From NCBI GenBank assembly GCA_949288405.1, contig CASEKM010000010.1:1-14559 (forward strand): 14,559 bases of DNA, read 5' to 3'. The DNA comes from an uncultured bacterium. Lineage in GTDB: Bacteria > Bacillota > Clostridia > Oscillospirales > Oscillospiraceae. Every line of letters begins with the position of its first letter. Positions within the stretch are counted from its first letter, which is position 1. Positions 13,002 through 14,559 of this stretch are shown here, piece after piece. The translations under genes were made by a program, and so were the position numbers. The notes beneath the pieces were generated by a model. The model ran no database searches, had not been told where the DNA came from, and worked only from the letters and a program-made list of their open reading frames with translations.

Positions 13002-13855
13002 TGGCGCTGGCCGCGCAGCAGCGCGGCCAGTGCCTGGGCGCACTCCTCGTCGCTGAGGGCGTCCAGGGGGACGTCCACGCCCTCCCGGCGCAGCTCCCAG
13101 AGAAGCTCGGTGGTGTCGGGGACGGTGAGGCCCACCGACTTCAGGCCCTCCACGTCCTGGAACACCTCCTTGGGCGTGCCGTCGGCCACCACCCGGCCCT
13201 TGGCCATGACCACCAGGCGGTCGGCCTGGGCGGCCTCGTCCATGTGGTGGGTGATAAGGACCACAGTGACCCCCCGCTCCCGGTTCAGGGCCTTGATGGT
13301 GCGCAGCACGTCGGCGCGGCCGATGGGGTCCAGCATGGCGGTGGGCTCGTCCAGGACGATGCACCGGGGCTCCATGGCGATGACCCCGGCGATGGCCACC
13401 CGCTGCTTCTGGCCGCCGGAGAGCAGGTGGGGGGCGTGCTCCCGGAACTGGTACATGCCCACCGCCTTCAGGGCGTCGTCCACCCGGCGGCGGATCTCCT
13501 CCGGGGGCACCCCCAGGTTCTCCGGGGCGAAGGCCACATCCTCCTCCACCACGTTGGCCACGATCTGGTTGTCCGGGTTCTGGAACACCATGCCCACGGT
13601 GCGGCGGATGTCCAGCAGCTGCTCCTCGTCGGCGGTGTCCATGCCGTCCACATACACCTTGCCCCCGGTGGGGAGCAGGATGGCGTTGAAGTGCTTGGCC
13701 AGGGTGGACTTGCCGCTGCCGTTGTGGCCCAGAACGGCCACAAAGGAGCCCTCTTCAATATCCAGCTCGATGCCGTCCAGCACGATGGGGGCCACCCCCT
13801 CGGCGGAGATATAGGAGAAGCGCACGTCCTCCGCGCTGATGATTGCGTCGTTCAT
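12995..13855 (-). CDS. ecfA1: ECF transporter ATPase EcfA1
   Basis: 286 residues. ABC ATPase with Walker A GHNGSGKST (residues 43-51), Q-loop MVFQNPDNQIVANVVEEDV (the NQIVA stretch is characteristic of EcfA1), signature LLSGGQKQRVA, Walker B CIVLDEPTAMLDP and switch His in LITHHMDE. The start is ATG at 13855 with AGGTGG about 6 nt upstream; the upstream in-frame extension is repeat element B and is not coding. The last codon and stop (GAG TGA) lie inside repeat A, and a 10-bp GC hairpin lies just before them in the coding sequence. First ATPase of the ecfA1-ecfA2-ecfT set. Confidence 0.95.
   Translation of the reverse strand: MNDAIISAEDVRFSYISAEGVAPIVLDGIELDIEEGSFVAVLGHNGSGKSTLAKHFNAILLPTGGKVYVDGMDTADEEQLLDIRRTVGMVFQNPDNQIVANVVEEDVAFAPENLGVPPEEIRRRVDDALKAVGMYQFREHAPHLLSGGQKQRVAIAGVIAMEPRCIVLDEPTAMLDPIGRADVLRTIKALNRERGVTVVLITHHMDEAAQADRLVVMAKGRVVADGTPKEVFQDVEGLKSVGLTVPDTTELLWELRREGVDVPLDALSDEECAQALAALLRGQRQE
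13003..13034 (-). repeat. GC-rich hairpin in the 3' end of ecfA1, abutting repeat A
   Basis: CTGGCCGCGC (13007-13016) pairs perfectly with GCGCGGCCAG (13021-13030) across a 4-nt loop; three more GC pairs add on after one mismatch. It ends 1 nt from the edge of repeat A. It could be the stem of a former intrinsic terminator, but no T-tract follows now. Confidence 0.7.
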
Positions 13856-13874
13856 AACAAACCACCTTTTGGAT

Positions 13875-13986
13875 AGAGTGGAGAGTCGAGAGTGGAGAGT
13901 GAAGATATGGGATTCGCCGCAGGCGAATGATTTGAAATGGTCCGGCTTCGCCGGACACAATATCTCCACTCTTCACTCTTCACTCT
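13875..13986 (+). repeat. Palindromic intergenic repeat, copy B (inverted relative to A)
   Basis: About 112 bp. Arms at 13882-13907 and 13961-13986 pair at about 22 of 26 positions. Internal hairpins: ATTCGCC/GGCGAAT with loop GCA (13912-13928) and GTCCGGC/GCCGGAC with loop TTC (13940-13956). Reading this copy on the plus strand matches copy A on the minus strand with few gaps. The outer pair of the second hairpin is G-C here and A-T in copy A, a compensating change. The right arm contains the methyltransferase stop codon (13980-13982). It lies between the methyltransferase gene and ecfA1. Confidence 0.88.
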
Positions 13987-14559
13987 GGCTGGCCGTTGGC
14001 CAGCCAGCGCCCGGTGGCGCCGCAGGGGAGGGCCAGGCCGCTCTCGGTGACGGGGAGGCCCAGCTCGTCGCTGACGGTGTGGCCGCCGAACTTCTTGGAG
14101 ACGAGGGTCTCCAGGATGTAGGTGATCACCGAGGGGGCCAGGCCGGTGGTGTAGGAGTTCAAAATGATGAACAGGGGCTGGTCGGACAGCACCCCGGAGA
14201 CCAGCTCCACAAAGGGGTACAGGTTCTCCTCCAGCCGCCACACCTCCCCGGAGGGCCCCCGGCCGTAGCTGGGCGGGTCCATGATAATGGCGTCGTACTT
14301 CCGCCCCCGGCGGATCTCCCGCTCCACGAACTTGGCGCAGTCGTCCACGATCCAGCGGATGGGGGCATCCTCCAGGTGGGAGGACTTGGCATTCTCCCTG
14401 GCCCAGGACACCATGCCCCGGGCGGCATCCACATGGCACACGCTGGCCCCGGCGGCGGCACAGGCCACCGTGGCTCCCCCGGTGTAGGCGAACAGGTTGA
14501 GCACGTTGATGGGCCGGCCGGCGGAGCGGATCTGCTCCTGGGCCCAGTCCCAGTTGGCG
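13980..14559 (-). CDS. Class I SAM-dependent methyltransferase (RlmI-like, COG1092 type), 5' end outside window
   Basis: 192 visible residues; the N-terminal part lies beyond the right edge. SAM-binding motif I is NLFAYTGGATVACAAAGA (about 21-38), followed by VDAARGMVSWARENA, the acidic VDDCAKFV, and the catalytic-site motif MDPPSYGRG (about 93-101). This arrangement resembles RlmI/RlmK-type 23S rRNA cytosine or guanine methyltransferases, although the target here is unknown. The reading frame ends in GAG TGA inside repeat B; a 9-bp GC hairpin lies just before this in the coding sequence. It is the first visible gene of the minus-strand series leading into ecfA1. Confidence 0.87.
   Translation of the reverse strand, partial: ANWDWAQEQIRSAGRPINVLNLFAYTGGATVACAAAGASVCHVDAARGMVSWARENAKSSHLEDAPIRWIVDDCAKFVEREIRRGRKYDAIIMDPPSYGRGPSGEVWRLEENLYPFVELVSGVLSDQPLFIILNSYTTGLAPSVITYILETLVSKKFGGHTVSDELGLPVTESGLALPCGATGRWLANGQPE
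13986..14006 (-). repeat. GC-rich hairpin in the 3' end of the methyltransferase gene, abutting repeat B
   Basis: TGGCTGGCC (13986-13994) pairs perfectly with GGCCAGCCA (13998-14006) across a 3-nt loop. It touches the edge of repeat B. The same CTGGCC/GGCCAG core and position occur at the end of ecfA1 beside repeat A. Confidence 0.75.

Noticed and set aside
12882..13986. AG-rich repeat units near ecfA1 considered as a CRISPR array or simple tandem repeat
   Set aside because: There are only two copies, in opposite orientation, separated by a gene; the structure is palindromic with internal hairpins and no regular spacers.

Overview
The window looks like chromosomal DNA from a GC-rich, Gram-positive anaerobe of the Clostridia, most likely an Oscillospiraceae / Flavonifractor-type gut bacterium. 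This is inferred from strong AGGAGG-type ribosome binding sites, several TTG and GTG starts, a high-GC codon bias, and a gene set typical of Firmicutes (MltG next to a U32 peptidase-family protein, a TagA-type glycosyltransferase, a group II ECF module). No database search was possible, so the taxon is an inference. No phage, plasmid, transposase, CRISPR, rRNA or tRNA gene is visible.

Layout, left to right. 1-2811: a U32 peptidase-family gene (runs off the left edge) and mltG, both minus strand, separated by a hairpin terminator; then a 51-codon Cys/Gly-rich gene on the plus strand with its own RBS and terminator. 2812-5553: four minus-strand genes in two coupled pairs, tagA-tmk (promoter at 5525-5553) and pfpI-like-fthC. 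5576-7064: an M19 dipeptidase and a small AlbA_2-domain protein, minus strand. 7114-8516: plus-strand cca with a good sigma-A promoter, its 3' end overlapping the convergent smr gene. 8503-9473: a DUF308/HdeD-type membrane protein plus a small Smr-domain protein with their own promoter. 9516-14559: a minus-strand series of an RlmI-like methyltransferase (runs off the right edge), ecfA1, ecfA2, ecfT, a secreted protein with a degenerate NodB-like domain, and a 106-residue orphan, closed by a 13-bp hairpin terminator.

Functions are mostly housekeeping: tRNA maturation and modification (cca, U32 protein), rRNA methylation, folate and dTTP metabolism, envelope assembly (MltG, TagA), and vitamin uptake (the EcfA1-A2-T energising module, with no S component in view).

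The most unusual signal is a pair of ~115-bp imperfect-palindrome repeats in opposite orientation on either side of ecfA1. Each carries the same two internal hairpins, and each supplies the last codon and stop (GAG TGA) of the gene upstream of it (ecfA1 and the methyltransferase) in the same phase. Just inside each of those genes, abutting the repeat, is a strong GC-rich hairpin. Second in interest is the small Cys-rich membrane-type protein at 2605-2760, which has a sigma-K-like sequence upstream.
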